Shown here piece by piece: positions 47,722-55,163 of a DNA stretch of 64,000 nt. Numbering within the stretch: the first letter of the stretch is position 1; every line of letters begins with the position of its first letter. The notes beneath the pieces were generated by a model, which was not told the DNA's origin, did no database searches, and saw only the letters and a list, made by a program, of their open reading frames with translations. This DNA comes from Nakamurella sp040546275 (GTDB lineage Bacteria > Actinomycetota > Actinomycetes > Mycobacteriales > Nakamurellaceae): contig NZ_JBEPNO010000001.1 in the NCBI RefSeq assembly GCF_040546275.1, positions 496,001 through 560,000 of the forward strand, written 5' to 3'. The position numbers and the translations under genes are program-made.

Positions 47722-50246
47722 TGACGGCCACCCTCCCGCGCCCCGGAGTTGTGGGGAGCCCGGCGACACCCCGCCGCCTGGTGGTGGTGGGGAACGGCAT
47801 GGCCGGCGCCCGGACGGTCGAGGAGATCCTGGAACGCAGTGCAGTGGGCCAGTTCTCGATCACCATGTTCGGTGACGAGCCCTACGGCAACTACAACCGC
47901 ATCATGCTGTCCCACGTGCTCTCCGGCGAGGAGAGCGACAAGGACATCTTCCTCAACACGATGTCCTGGTATCGCGAGAACGACATCATCCTGTTCGCCG
48001 GCAGTCGGGTGACCCGGATCGACCGGTTCGCCAAGCTCGTCCATGCCCTCGATGCGGACGGCGTGACGTCGGTGACCCCGTACGATGTGCTGATCATCGC
48101 GACCGGGAGCCGGTCGTTCATGCCGTCCATGGAGGGCGTCAACCTCGAGGACGGGTCGCTCAAGCCCGGTGTCTTCGCCTTCCGGACCATCGACGACACC
48201 CGCGGCATGGTCGAGTACGCGCAGCACGAGCACCACAACCGCGCGGTCGTCATCGGCGGCGGGCTCCTCGGTCTGGAAGCGGCGCGCGGGCTGCAGGCCT
48301 ACGGGCTGCAGGTCGACGTGGTCCACGCCGGTGGCCACCTGATGAACGCCCAGGTGGGCCCGCAGGCCGGCGAGATCCTGCGCCGGAGCGTGGAGAAGCT
48401 CGGTATCGAGGTCCACCTCAAGGCCCGGACCACTGCCATCCTGGGCGACGAGAAGGTCACCGGCATCTGGCTTCTCGAACACCCGCAGATCGCGTGCGAC
48501 ATGGTCGTGGTCGCCGCCGGCATCCGCCCCAACGTGGAACTTGCCGTCACCAGCGGGTTCACCGTCGAGCGGGCCATCGTGGTCGACGACCAGATGCGCA
48601 CCATCGACGACGACGACGTCTACGCGGTCGGCGAGTGCGTGCAGCACCGGGGTGAGATCTACGGGCTGGTGGCACCCCTGTGGGAGCAGGCTGCCGTGCT
48701 GGCCGACCATCTGAGCGGAAGGGATCTGAAGGCCGCGTACCACGGCAGCAGGACCGCCACCAAGCTCAAGGTGGCCGGGGTCGACGTGGCCTCGATGGGT
48801 CTGCAGGGGCCGGAACGGGACACCGACGAGCACCTGGTGTTCGCCGAGCCGAAGAAGGGCGTCTTCAAGTCCCTGGTCATCCGCGACGAGAAGCTCATCG
48901 GTGCCACCATTCTCGGCGATACCTCCAAGGTCGCGTTCCTGATGCAGGCGTTCGACCGGGGTCTGCCGTTACCGGTCGAGCGGCTCGAGATGATGTTCGA
49001 TCTCGGCGCCCCTACCGCCGAGGTCGGTGCTGCCGAGCTCGACGACGATGCACAGGTCTGCAACTGCAACGGCGTCACCAAGGGCGCGCTCGTGCATGCC
49101 GTGGAGGGCGGCTGCAGGTCCGTGGCCTCGGTGATGGACAAGACCAGGGCCGGTAAGGGGTGCGGCTCCTGCAAGACCCTCGTCTGCCAGATCGTCGAAT
49201 GGGCCGCCGGCGACGCAGTCCAGGTCGATCCATCGGCGAACTGGTACGTCCCGGGCATCCCGATGGACAAGCCGGTGCTGATGGCGGCCATCCGCGAGCA
49301 GGGCCTGAAGTCCGCGTCGGCGGTGTTCGCCGCGCTGGCCCCGGGAGGTGCTGAGGACGCGAAGTCCAAGATGGGCCTGGCCTCGCTGCTCAAGATGATG
49401 TGGGACACCGAGTACATCGACGAGCGCGATTCCCGTTTCATCAACGACCGGGTGCACGCGAACATCCAGCGTGACGGCACCTTCTCGGTCGTCCCGCAGA
49501 TGCGTGGCGGGGTCACCTCCCCGGACCAGCTCCGCCGGATCGCCGACGTAGCGGACAAGTACGACATCAAGCTGGTGAAACTCACCGGTGGGCAGCGGAT
49601 CGACCTGCTCGGTATCCGCAAGGAAGATCTGCCCGCCGTCTGGGCGGACCTGGACATGCCGTCCGGCTTCGCGTACGCCAAGAGTTTCCGAACGGTGAAA
49701 ACCTGCGTGGGCAGCGACTTCTGCCGATTCGGGGTCGGTGACTCCACGGCTCTCGGGGTAGCCATCGAGACGAAGTTCCAGGGCCTCGAGTCACCCGGGA
49801 AGTTGAAGCTGGCGGTATCCGGTTGTCCCCGGAACTGCGCCGAATCCCTCTGCAAGGACGTCGGGGTGGTGGCCATCGACGGCGGCCGCTGGGAGATCTA
49901 CGTCGGCGGCGCGGCCGGCGCCCACATCCGCAAGGGCGACCTGCTGGCCACCGTGGACGACCCGGCCGTGGTGATGACGCTGACCGGGCGCTTCATGCAG
50001 TACTACCGGCAGAACGCCAAGTGGCTGGAGCGGACCTATGCGTTCGTGCCGCGCATCGGGATCGACACCATCCGGGCCATCGTGGTGGACGACAGCGAGG
50101 GCATTGCAGCCGAACTCGACGCCGCGATCGAGGAAGCCGTTGCGGCCTACCGGGATCCCTGGAAGGAGCGGGCAGAACCGGTCACCAGCGGACAGTTCCG
50201 CACCGCCTTGCCGCTGGAAGTCCTTCCGCAGGTGCCGGTCCGATGA
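47721..50246 (+). CDS. nirB: Nitrite reductase [NAD(P)H] large subunit
   Basis: Reduces nitrite to ammonium with NAD(P)H, using FAD, a [2Fe-2S] centre and sirohaem-[4Fe-4S]. ATG 47721 overlapping the upstream stop; 841 residues. Domains: the FAD/NAD oxidoreductase (VVVGNGMAGARTVEEIL, DVLIIATGS, VVIGGGLLGLEAARGL, VYAVGECVQHRG), a BFD-like [2Fe-2S] domain with CNCNGVTKGALV and GKGCGSCK, then ferredoxin-like and sirohaem domains. Cluster cysteines are in KTCVGSDFCRFGVGDS and VSGCPRNCAESLCKDVGVV. nirD follows with a 4-bp overlap (ATGA). Probably induced under nitrogen limitation through the site at 47249. Confidence 0.97.
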   Translation: MTATLPRPGVVGSPATPRRLVVVGNGMAGARTVEEILERSAVGQFSITMFGDEPYGNYNRIMLSHVLSGEESDKDIFLNTMSWYRENDIILFAGSRVTRIDRFAKLVHALDADGVTSVTPYDVLIIATGSRSFMPSMEGVNLEDGSLKPGVFAFRTIDDTRGMVEYAQHEHHNRAVVIGGGLLGLEAARGLQAYGLQVDVVHAGGHLMNAQVGPQAGEILRRSVEKLGIEVHLKARTTAILGDEKVTGIWLLEHPQIACDMVVVAAGIRPNVELAVTSGFTVERAIVVDDQMRTIDDDDVYAVGECVQHRGEIYGLVAPLWEQAAVLADHLSGRDLKAAYHGSRTATKLKVAGVDVASMGLQGPERDTDEHLVFAEPKKGVFKSLVIRDEKLIGATILGDTSKVAFLMQAFDRGLPLPVERLEMMFDLGAPTAEVGAAELDDDAQVCNCNGVTKGALVHAVEGGCRSVASVMDKTRAGKGCGSCKTLVCQIVEWAAGDAVQVDPSANWYVPGIPMDKPVLMAAIREQGLKSASAVFAALAPGGAEDAKSKMGLASLLKMMWDTEYIDERDSRFINDRVHANIQRDGTFSVVPQMRGGVTSPDQLRRIADVADKYDIKLVKLTGGQRIDLLGIRKEDLPAVWADLDMPSGFAYAKSFRTVKTCVGSDFCRFGVGDSTALGVAIETKFQGLESPGKLKLAVSGCPRNCAESLCKDVGVVAIDGGRWEIYVGGAAGAHIRKGDLLATVDDPAVVMTLTGRFMQYYRQNAKWLERTYAFVPRIGIDTIRAIVVDDSEGIAAELDAAIEEAVAAYRDPWKERAEPVTSGQFRTALPLEVLPQVPVR

Positions 50247-50569
50247 CCGCCACCACGGGCGTCGTGCTCGGCCCGGTGGACCAGATCCCGGTCGGGGAGG
50301 GCCGTGCCTTCGATGTCCACGGTCAGCAGGTGGCCGTCTTCCGACTGAGAAACGGCCAGGTGCATGCCGTCTCGGCCGTCTGCCCACACCGCGGCGGCCC
50401 CATCGCGGACGGACAGATCGACGGGAACGTCGTCCTCTGCCCGCTGCACCTCAATGCGTTCACGCTCGCCGACGGTTGTTCCACCAGTGGTCAACCGCCC
50501 TTGTCCGTGTGGTCGGTGACCGTCGACGAGGACAGCCGGCTGGTGATCCAGGCGCCGGCGCTGACCTGA
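50243..50569 (+). CDS. nirD: Nitrite reductase small subunit (Rieske)
   Basis: 108 residues from ATG 50243. Carries a Rieske-type [2Fe-2S] site: CPHRGG (C47, H49) and CPLHLNAF (C66, H69). Most NirD proteins lack the complete four-ligand set in proteobacteria, but here all four are present, as in actinobacterial NirD. It starts inside the end of nirB (ATGA). Partner of NirB in the cytoplasm. Confidence 0.95.
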   Translation: MTATTGVVLGPVDQIPVGEGRAFDVHGQQVAVFRLRNGQVHAVSAVCPHRGGPIADGQIDGNVVLCPLHLNAFTLADGCSTSGQPPLSVWSVTVDEDSRLVIQAPALT

Positions 50570-50632
50570 TCTTTCGCTCCACCCGTTTCGTACGCCCCCA
50601 CGCGACAAGCCCTCACCCGATGGAGCCCCGCC

Positions 50633-52012
50633 ATGAGTTCGACGACCGACACCGAAGTTGACGCTGCCCCGAAACCCCCGGCGCGTGGCAAACGCTGGAT
50701 CGACGACTGGCGTCCGGAGGACCTGAAGTTCTGGGACAACGGCGGCTCGAGGATCGCCCGCCGCAACCTGATCTTCTCCGTGCTGTCCGAGCACGTCGGC
50801 TTCTCCGTCTGGAGCCTGTGGTCCGTCCTTGTCCTGTTCCTCGGGCCGACCTACCACATCGATCCGGCCGGAAAGTTTCTGCTCACCGCGGTGCCGACGC
50901 TGGTCGGCGCGATCCTGCGGCTGCCCTACACCTTCGCGGTGGCGAAATTCGGCGGCCGCAACTTCACCATCTTCAGCGCGCTGCTCCTGCTGCTGCCGAC
51001 CATCTTCATCGCCATCGTGCTGAAGCCCGGTGTGTCGTACTCGACGCTGATCATCGCGGCCGCGGTGGCCGGCGTCGGTGGCGGCAACTTCGCGTCGTCG
51101 ATGACGAACATCAACGCGTTCTACCCGCAGCGCCTCAAGGGCTGGGCACTCGGCCTCAACGCCGGCGGGGGCAACCTCGGTGTCGCGGTCGTCCAGCTGG
51201 TGGGTCTCCTGGTGCTGGGCACTGCCGGGGCTGCCCACCCGCGGGTGATGGTGGCCGTCTACATCCCGCTGATCGTCCTGGTGGCCCTCGGGTCGGCCCT
51301 GACGATGGACAACCTGACCGTCGCCTCCAACGCCAGAGGCGCCATGCGCAGGGTCTGCCGGGACAGGAACACCTGGATCATCGCGCTGCTGTACATCGGC
51401 ACGTTCGGATCGTTCATCGGCTTCGGCTTCGCCTTCGGCCAGGTGCTGCAGGTCCAGTTCAAGGGCACCTTCTCCACCCCCGTCAAGGCCGCCAACCTGA
51501 CGTTCCTCGGCCCGCTGCTCGGCTCCGTCGTGCGGCCCTACGGCGGCATGCTGGCGGACCGGTTCGGCGGCGCGAAGGTGAGCTTCTACAACTTCATCGC
51601 CATGGCTCTCGGTGCGGCACTGGTGCTCTCGGCCGCCCTGGCGAAGTCCCTTCCGCTCTACCTGATCGGGTTCATCCTGCTCTTCGTCTTCTCCGGCCTC
51701 GGCAACGGCTCGGTCTACAAGATGATCCCGGCGATCTTCAAGGCCAAGGCGGCGATGAAGATCGCCGCCGGCGCGGACGAGGTCACCACTGCGGCCGAGT
51801 CCATCCGGCTGTCCGGGGCGCTGATCGGCGTGGCCGGCGCGATCGGTGCCTTCGGCGGCGTGCTGGTGAACCTCGCGTTCCGCCAGTCGTTCCTGTCCAC
51901 CGGATCGGCCAACGCCGCGTACGTCGTGTTCATCGTGTTCTATGCACTGTGCTTCGCCGTGACCTGGACGGTCTACGTCCGGAACTCGCCGAGTCGGCTG
52001 GTCGGCGTGTGA
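50633..52012 (+). CDS. narK: Nitrate/nitrite transporter of the NarK family
   Basis: Twelve-helix MFS protein of 459 residues importing nitrate or nitrite (or exporting nitrite). Signature regions: a charged N-terminus (~1-40) ending in EDLKFWDNGGSRIARRNL, then helix 1. The nitrate-signature stretch AVAGVGGGNFASSMTNINAFYPQRLKGWALGLNAGGGNLGVA includes both glycine-rich motifs. The second half has GPLLGSVVRPYGGMLADRFGGAKVSF. It is NarK2-like. The sirohaem-synthase GTG overlaps its stop by 4 bp (GTGA). No nitrate reductase is in the window, so nitrite import may be the main task here. Confidence 0.95.
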   Translation: MSSTTDTEVDAAPKPPARGKRWIDDWRPEDLKFWDNGGSRIARRNLIFSVLSEHVGFSVWSLWSVLVLFLGPTYHIDPAGKFLLTAVPTLVGAILRLPYTFAVAKFGGRNFTIFSALLLLLPTIFIAIVLKPGVSYSTLIIAAAVAGVGGGNFASSMTNINAFYPQRLKGWALGLNAGGGNLGVAVVQLVGLLVLGTAGAAHPRVMVAVYIPLIVLVALGSALTMDNLTVASNARGAMRRVCRDRNTWIIALLYIGTFGSFIGFGFAFGQVLQVQFKGTFSTPVKAANLTFLGPLLGSVVRPYGGMLADRFGGAKVSFYNFIAMALGAALVLSAALAKSLPLYLIGFILLFVFSGLGNGSVYKMIPAIFKAKAAMKIAAGADEVTTAAESIRLSGALIGVAGAIGAFGGVLVNLAFRQSFLSTGSANAAYVVFIVFYALCFAVTWTVYVRNSPSRLVGV

Positions 52013-53256
52013 CACCCGGCCTGCTGCCTCTGCACCTGTCGATCGCCGGCCGGCTGGTCGTCGTCATCGGCGGGGGACCGGTGGCCTGGCGGAAAGCTTC
52101 GTCGGCTCTGAAAGCCGGGGCGCTCGTCAGGGTGATTGCGCCCTACCTCTGCGACGACTTCGCCGAGGCGGCGGACGCGGGTCAGGTGCGGTGGCAGGAC
52201 CGCGACTACCTGCCCGGTGACCTCGACGGTGCCTGGCTGGCGTTCGCCGCGACCGGGGACCGGGATACCGACGGAGCCGTCGAGGCGGAAGGCGAGGCAT
52301 CGCGGATCTTCTGCGTCCGGACGTCGCCCTCGACCGAGGGCCCCCGGCCGGGGACCAGATCGCCGGCGGTGCTCCGACGGGGATCGGTGACCGTCAGCGT
52401 CTCCACGACGGATGGTGCCGATCCGCGGAGGGCGGTGGCCATCCGGGACGCGGTGGGCTGGGCGATGGACAGCGGCGCGCTGCCGCTGCGGCGGGCGCGC
52501 GGCGGTCCCGGTCGGGTCACCCTGGTGGGCGGCGGTCCCGGTGCGGGTGATCTGCTGACGCTTCGCGGGCGCCGGGCACTGGCCGAGGCCGACGTGGTGG
52601 TGGTGGATCGGCTGGCGCCTCGGGAGGTGCTCGACGAACTCGGACCCGGCGTCCTGGTGGTCGAGGTCGGCAAGGCCGCCGGGCATCACCTGGCCTCGCA
52701 GGGGGAGATCAACGATCTGCTGGTGGACCACGCCAAGGCCGGGCGTCAGGTGGTCCGGCTCAAGGGTGGTAACCCGTTCGTCTTCGGGCGGGGCGCCGAG
52801 GAGGTGGCCGCCTGTCGCGACGCCGACGTCGAGGTGTCGGTGGTCCCGGGTGTGTCCAGCGCGTTCGCCGTGCCGCTGGCCGCCGGCATCCCGGTCACCC
52901 ACCGGCGGACGGCCCGTCAGGTGACGGTGCTGACCGGCCACGACGAGGACGGGCTGGTCACCGCGGACTGGGCCACCCTGGCAAGGGGCGACGGCACCCT
53001 CGTCGTCCTGATGGGAGTAGCCGCCCTGCCGACCATCGGCCGAGAACTGCTGGAGCGCGGGATGTCCGGTGCCACGCCGGTGGCGATCATCGAGAACGGG
53101 TGCCGCCCGGACCAGCGGGTCACCACTGGCACACTACGAGGGATCGCCGACATCGCCCGTCGGCGTGGTGTGCGCGCGCCGGCGGTGATCGTCATCGGCG
53201 GGGTCGCCTCGTTCGCGCGGACGTCGCCGGAGCCCCGGCTCATCCCGTACTCCTGA
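52009..53256 (+). CDS. cysG: Fused sirohaem synthase: precorrin-2 dehydrogenase/ferrochelatase + uroporphyrinogen-III C-methyltransferase
   Basis: Supplies sirohaem for NirB. GTG start overlapping narK; 415 residues, shorter than E. coli CysG (457). N-terminal CysG-B-like Rossmann domain: LVVVIGGGPVAWRKASSALKAGA, then a VRVIAPYL strand; the middle region (~120-165) is shortened. The C-terminal SAM-dependent methyltransferase: VTLVGGGPGAGDLLTLRGRRAL, VDRLAPREVLDELG, RQVVRLKGGNPFVFGRGAEEV, VVPGVSSAFAVPLAAGIPVTHR. zwf begins 10 bp later. The entire run nirB-nirD-narK-cysG-zwf-CA has gaps of at most 63 bp, so it is probably one operon. Confidence 0.94.
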   Translation: MTPGLLPLHLSIAGRLVVVIGGGPVAWRKASSALKAGALVRVIAPYLCDDFAEAADAGQVRWQDRDYLPGDLDGAWLAFAATGDRDTDGAVEAEGEASRIFCVRTSPSTEGPRPGTRSPAVLRRGSVTVSVSTTDGADPRRAVAIRDAVGWAMDSGALPLRRARGGPGRVTLVGGGPGAGDLLTLRGRRALAEADVVVVDRLAPREVLDELGPGVLVVEVGKAAGHHLASQGEINDLLVDHAKAGRQVVRLKGGNPFVFGRGAEEVAACRDADVEVSVVPGVSSAFAVPLAAGIPVTHRRTARQVTVLTGHDEDGLVTADWATLARGDGTLVVLMGVAALPTIGRELLERGMSGATPVAIIENGCRPDQRVTTGTLRGIADIARRRGVRAPAVIVIGGVASFARTSPEPRLIPYS

Positions 53257-53266
53257 GGAGAATGTC

Positions 53267-54640
53267 ATGCAGGTCCGCGCCGACGCGGTGGTGTTGTTCG
53301 GAGCCTCCGGTGATCTGGTCCGCAAGAAGCTGATCCCGGCGATCTACCAGCTGGCCCTGGCCGGCCGCCTCGGCATGCCGGTGATCGGCGTGGCCCGGTC
53401 CGACTGGGACGACCAGCGGCTGCGCGACCACTCCCGCGACGTGCTGACGTCGGCCGGGCCGGTCGACGAGGCGGTCTTCGGTGAGATGGCGGCCGCCCTG
53501 TCGATGGTGGTCGGCGACTACAGCGATCCCGAGACCTACAAGATGCTCGCCGACAAACTGGTGGACTCGGTCCGGCCGGTGTTCTACCTCGCGATTCCGC
53601 CGTCGGTCTTCCAGGACGTGGTCGAGGGCCTCCACTCGGTCGGTCTGGCCGCTCGTGGGCGGGTCATCGTGGAGAAGCCGTTCGGCCGCGACCGGGCCTC
53701 GGCGCGTCAGCTCAACAACTGTCTCGCCGCCGCGTTCGACCAGCCGGACATCTTCCGCATCGACCACTACCTCGGCAAGGAGTCGGTGGAGGGCCTCCTC
53801 GTCTTCCGGTTCGCCAACACGCTGCTCGAGCCACTGTGGAACCGCAACTACATCGCGAGCGTGCAGATCACCATGGCCGAGGCCTTCGGCACCGAGGGCC
53901 GGGCCGGCTTCTACGACGGGGTAGGGGCCGTCCGTGACGTCCTGCAGAACCACCTGCTGCAGGTGATCGCACTGCTCGCGATGGAACCCCCCATCGCCGA
54001 TGACGCCGACGCCTACCGCGACGAGGAACTCAAGGTCCTCAAGCAGATCCACCCGATAGACCCGGCCACGACGACGCTCGGCCAGTACGTCGGATACCTG
54101 GACGAGCCGGGGGTGAAGAAGGATTCGACCACCGAGACGTTCGTCTCCACCACGCTCGAGATCGAGTCCTGGCGATGGGCCGGCGTCCCGTTCCACGTGC
54201 GCACCGGCAAGTGCATGCCCGGCGGGGCCACCGAGGCGGTGATCGAACTGCGGCGTCCGCCGCGGTTGCTGTTCACCGGACACGACGCGGCCCTGCCCGA
54301 TGCCAACCTGATCAGGTTCCGGCTGGGCAGCAACGACGGCCTGACGATGACCCTCCAGGCCAAGGCCCCCGGCATCGCGACGATCACGCAGTCGGTCGAC
54401 CTCAATGTTGATTTCGCCGCGGCTCTGGGGCATCGTCAGGAGGCCTACGAGCGCCTGCTCGACGACGCCATGGACGGGCGACGGCACCGATTCGCACGGG
54501 AGGACACCATCGAACAGGAATGGCGCATCGTGGAGCCGATCCTGGATCACCAGGAGCGGCCGTCGCCCTACTACCGGGGGACCTGGGGTCCGCAGGCACT
54601 CGAGGGCACCGACGACCCGTGGCACCCGGTGTCGATCTGA
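53267..54640 (+). CDS. zwf: Glucose-6-phosphate dehydrogenase in the nitrite operon
   Basis: Oxidises glucose-6-phosphate to 6-phosphogluconolactone, forming NADPH. ATG 53267 with CTCCTGAGGAGAATGTC upstream (GAGGAG, 53254-53259). 457 residues, somewhat shorter than the usual 480-510. Coenzyme motif GASGDLVRKKL (12-22), VEKPFG, and the substrate signature FRIDHYLGKE (~163-172). It directly follows the sirohaem synthase. In this genome another zwf is expected beside opcA and pgl, which lie at 62.4-64 kb, so this copy may be a dedicated isozyme. The carbonic anhydrase ATG overlaps its stop by one base. Confidence 0.94.
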   Translation: MQVRADAVVLFGASGDLVRKKLIPAIYQLALAGRLGMPVIGVARSDWDDQRLRDHSRDVLTSAGPVDEAVFGEMAAALSMVVGDYSDPETYKMLADKLVDSVRPVFYLAIPPSVFQDVVEGLHSVGLAARGRVIVEKPFGRDRASARQLNNCLAAAFDQPDIFRIDHYLGKESVEGLLVFRFANTLLEPLWNRNYIASVQITMAEAFGTEGRAGFYDGVGAVRDVLQNHLLQVIALLAMEPPIADDADAYRDEELKVLKQIHPIDPATTTLGQYVGYLDEPGVKKDSTTETFVSTTLEIESWRWAGVPFHVRTGKCMPGGATEAVIELRRPPRLLFTGHDAALPDANLIRFRLGSNDGLTMTLQAKAPGIATITQSVDLNVDFAAALGHRQEAYERLLDDAMDGRRHRFAREDTIEQEWRIVEPILDHQERPSPYYRGTWGPQALEGTDDPWHPVSI

Positions 54641-55128
54641 TGTCGGCCATCGATCACCTGTTGCACGCCAACGAGCAGTACGCCGCGACGTTCCCGGGGC
54701 CGCGGCCACTGCGGCCGAAGCTGCGCCTGGCCGTCATCTCGTGCATGGACTCGCGCCTGGATCTGTTCGGGGCGTTGGGTCTGGACATCGGTGATGCCCA
54801 CCTGATGCGCAACGCGGGCGGATTGCCGACCGACGACATACTGCGGTCGCTGGCGTTGAGCCAGCGCGCGCTCGGCACCCGGGAGGTGGTGCTGATCCAC
54901 CACACCCAGTGCGGCATGCAGGATTTCGACGACGAGACGTTCCGCGAGAAGCTCGCGGCCGAATCGGGCGAGACGCCACCGTGGGACGTCCCGGGGTTCC
55001 ATGACCTGCACGCCACCATGCGTGCCTCCCTCGCCCGGGTGCGCGGGTGCGGGTGGATCCCACACCGCGACGACGTCCGCGGATTCATCTTCGACATCGC
55101 GACGGCACGCCTGGAGGAGGTCACCTGA
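54640..55128 (+). CDS. Beta-carbonic anhydrase
   Basis: Interconverts CO2 and bicarbonate; cytoplasmic, 162 residues. Zinc ligands C35, H88 and C91 and the catalytic D37-R39 dyad are visible (SCMDSRL and HHTQCGM). The pattern fits the short beta-type resembling Mycobacterium Rv1284. ATG 54640 overlaps the zwf stop (TGATG), so it is coupled. Its place at the end of the nitrite run suggests supply of bicarbonate for anaplerotic carboxylation when nitrogen is assimilated, but this is inference. Confidence 0.93.
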   Translation: MSAIDHLLHANEQYAATFPGPRPLRPKLRLAVISCMDSRLDLFGALGLDIGDAHLMRNAGGLPTDDILRSLALSQRALGTREVVLIHHTQCGMQDFDDETFREKLAAESGETPPWDVPGFHDLHATMRASLARVRGCGWIPHRDDVRGFIFDIATARLEEVT

Positions 55129-55163
55129 CCCATGCCCCCGGTTCCGCGGCTGGGTGAACCGGT

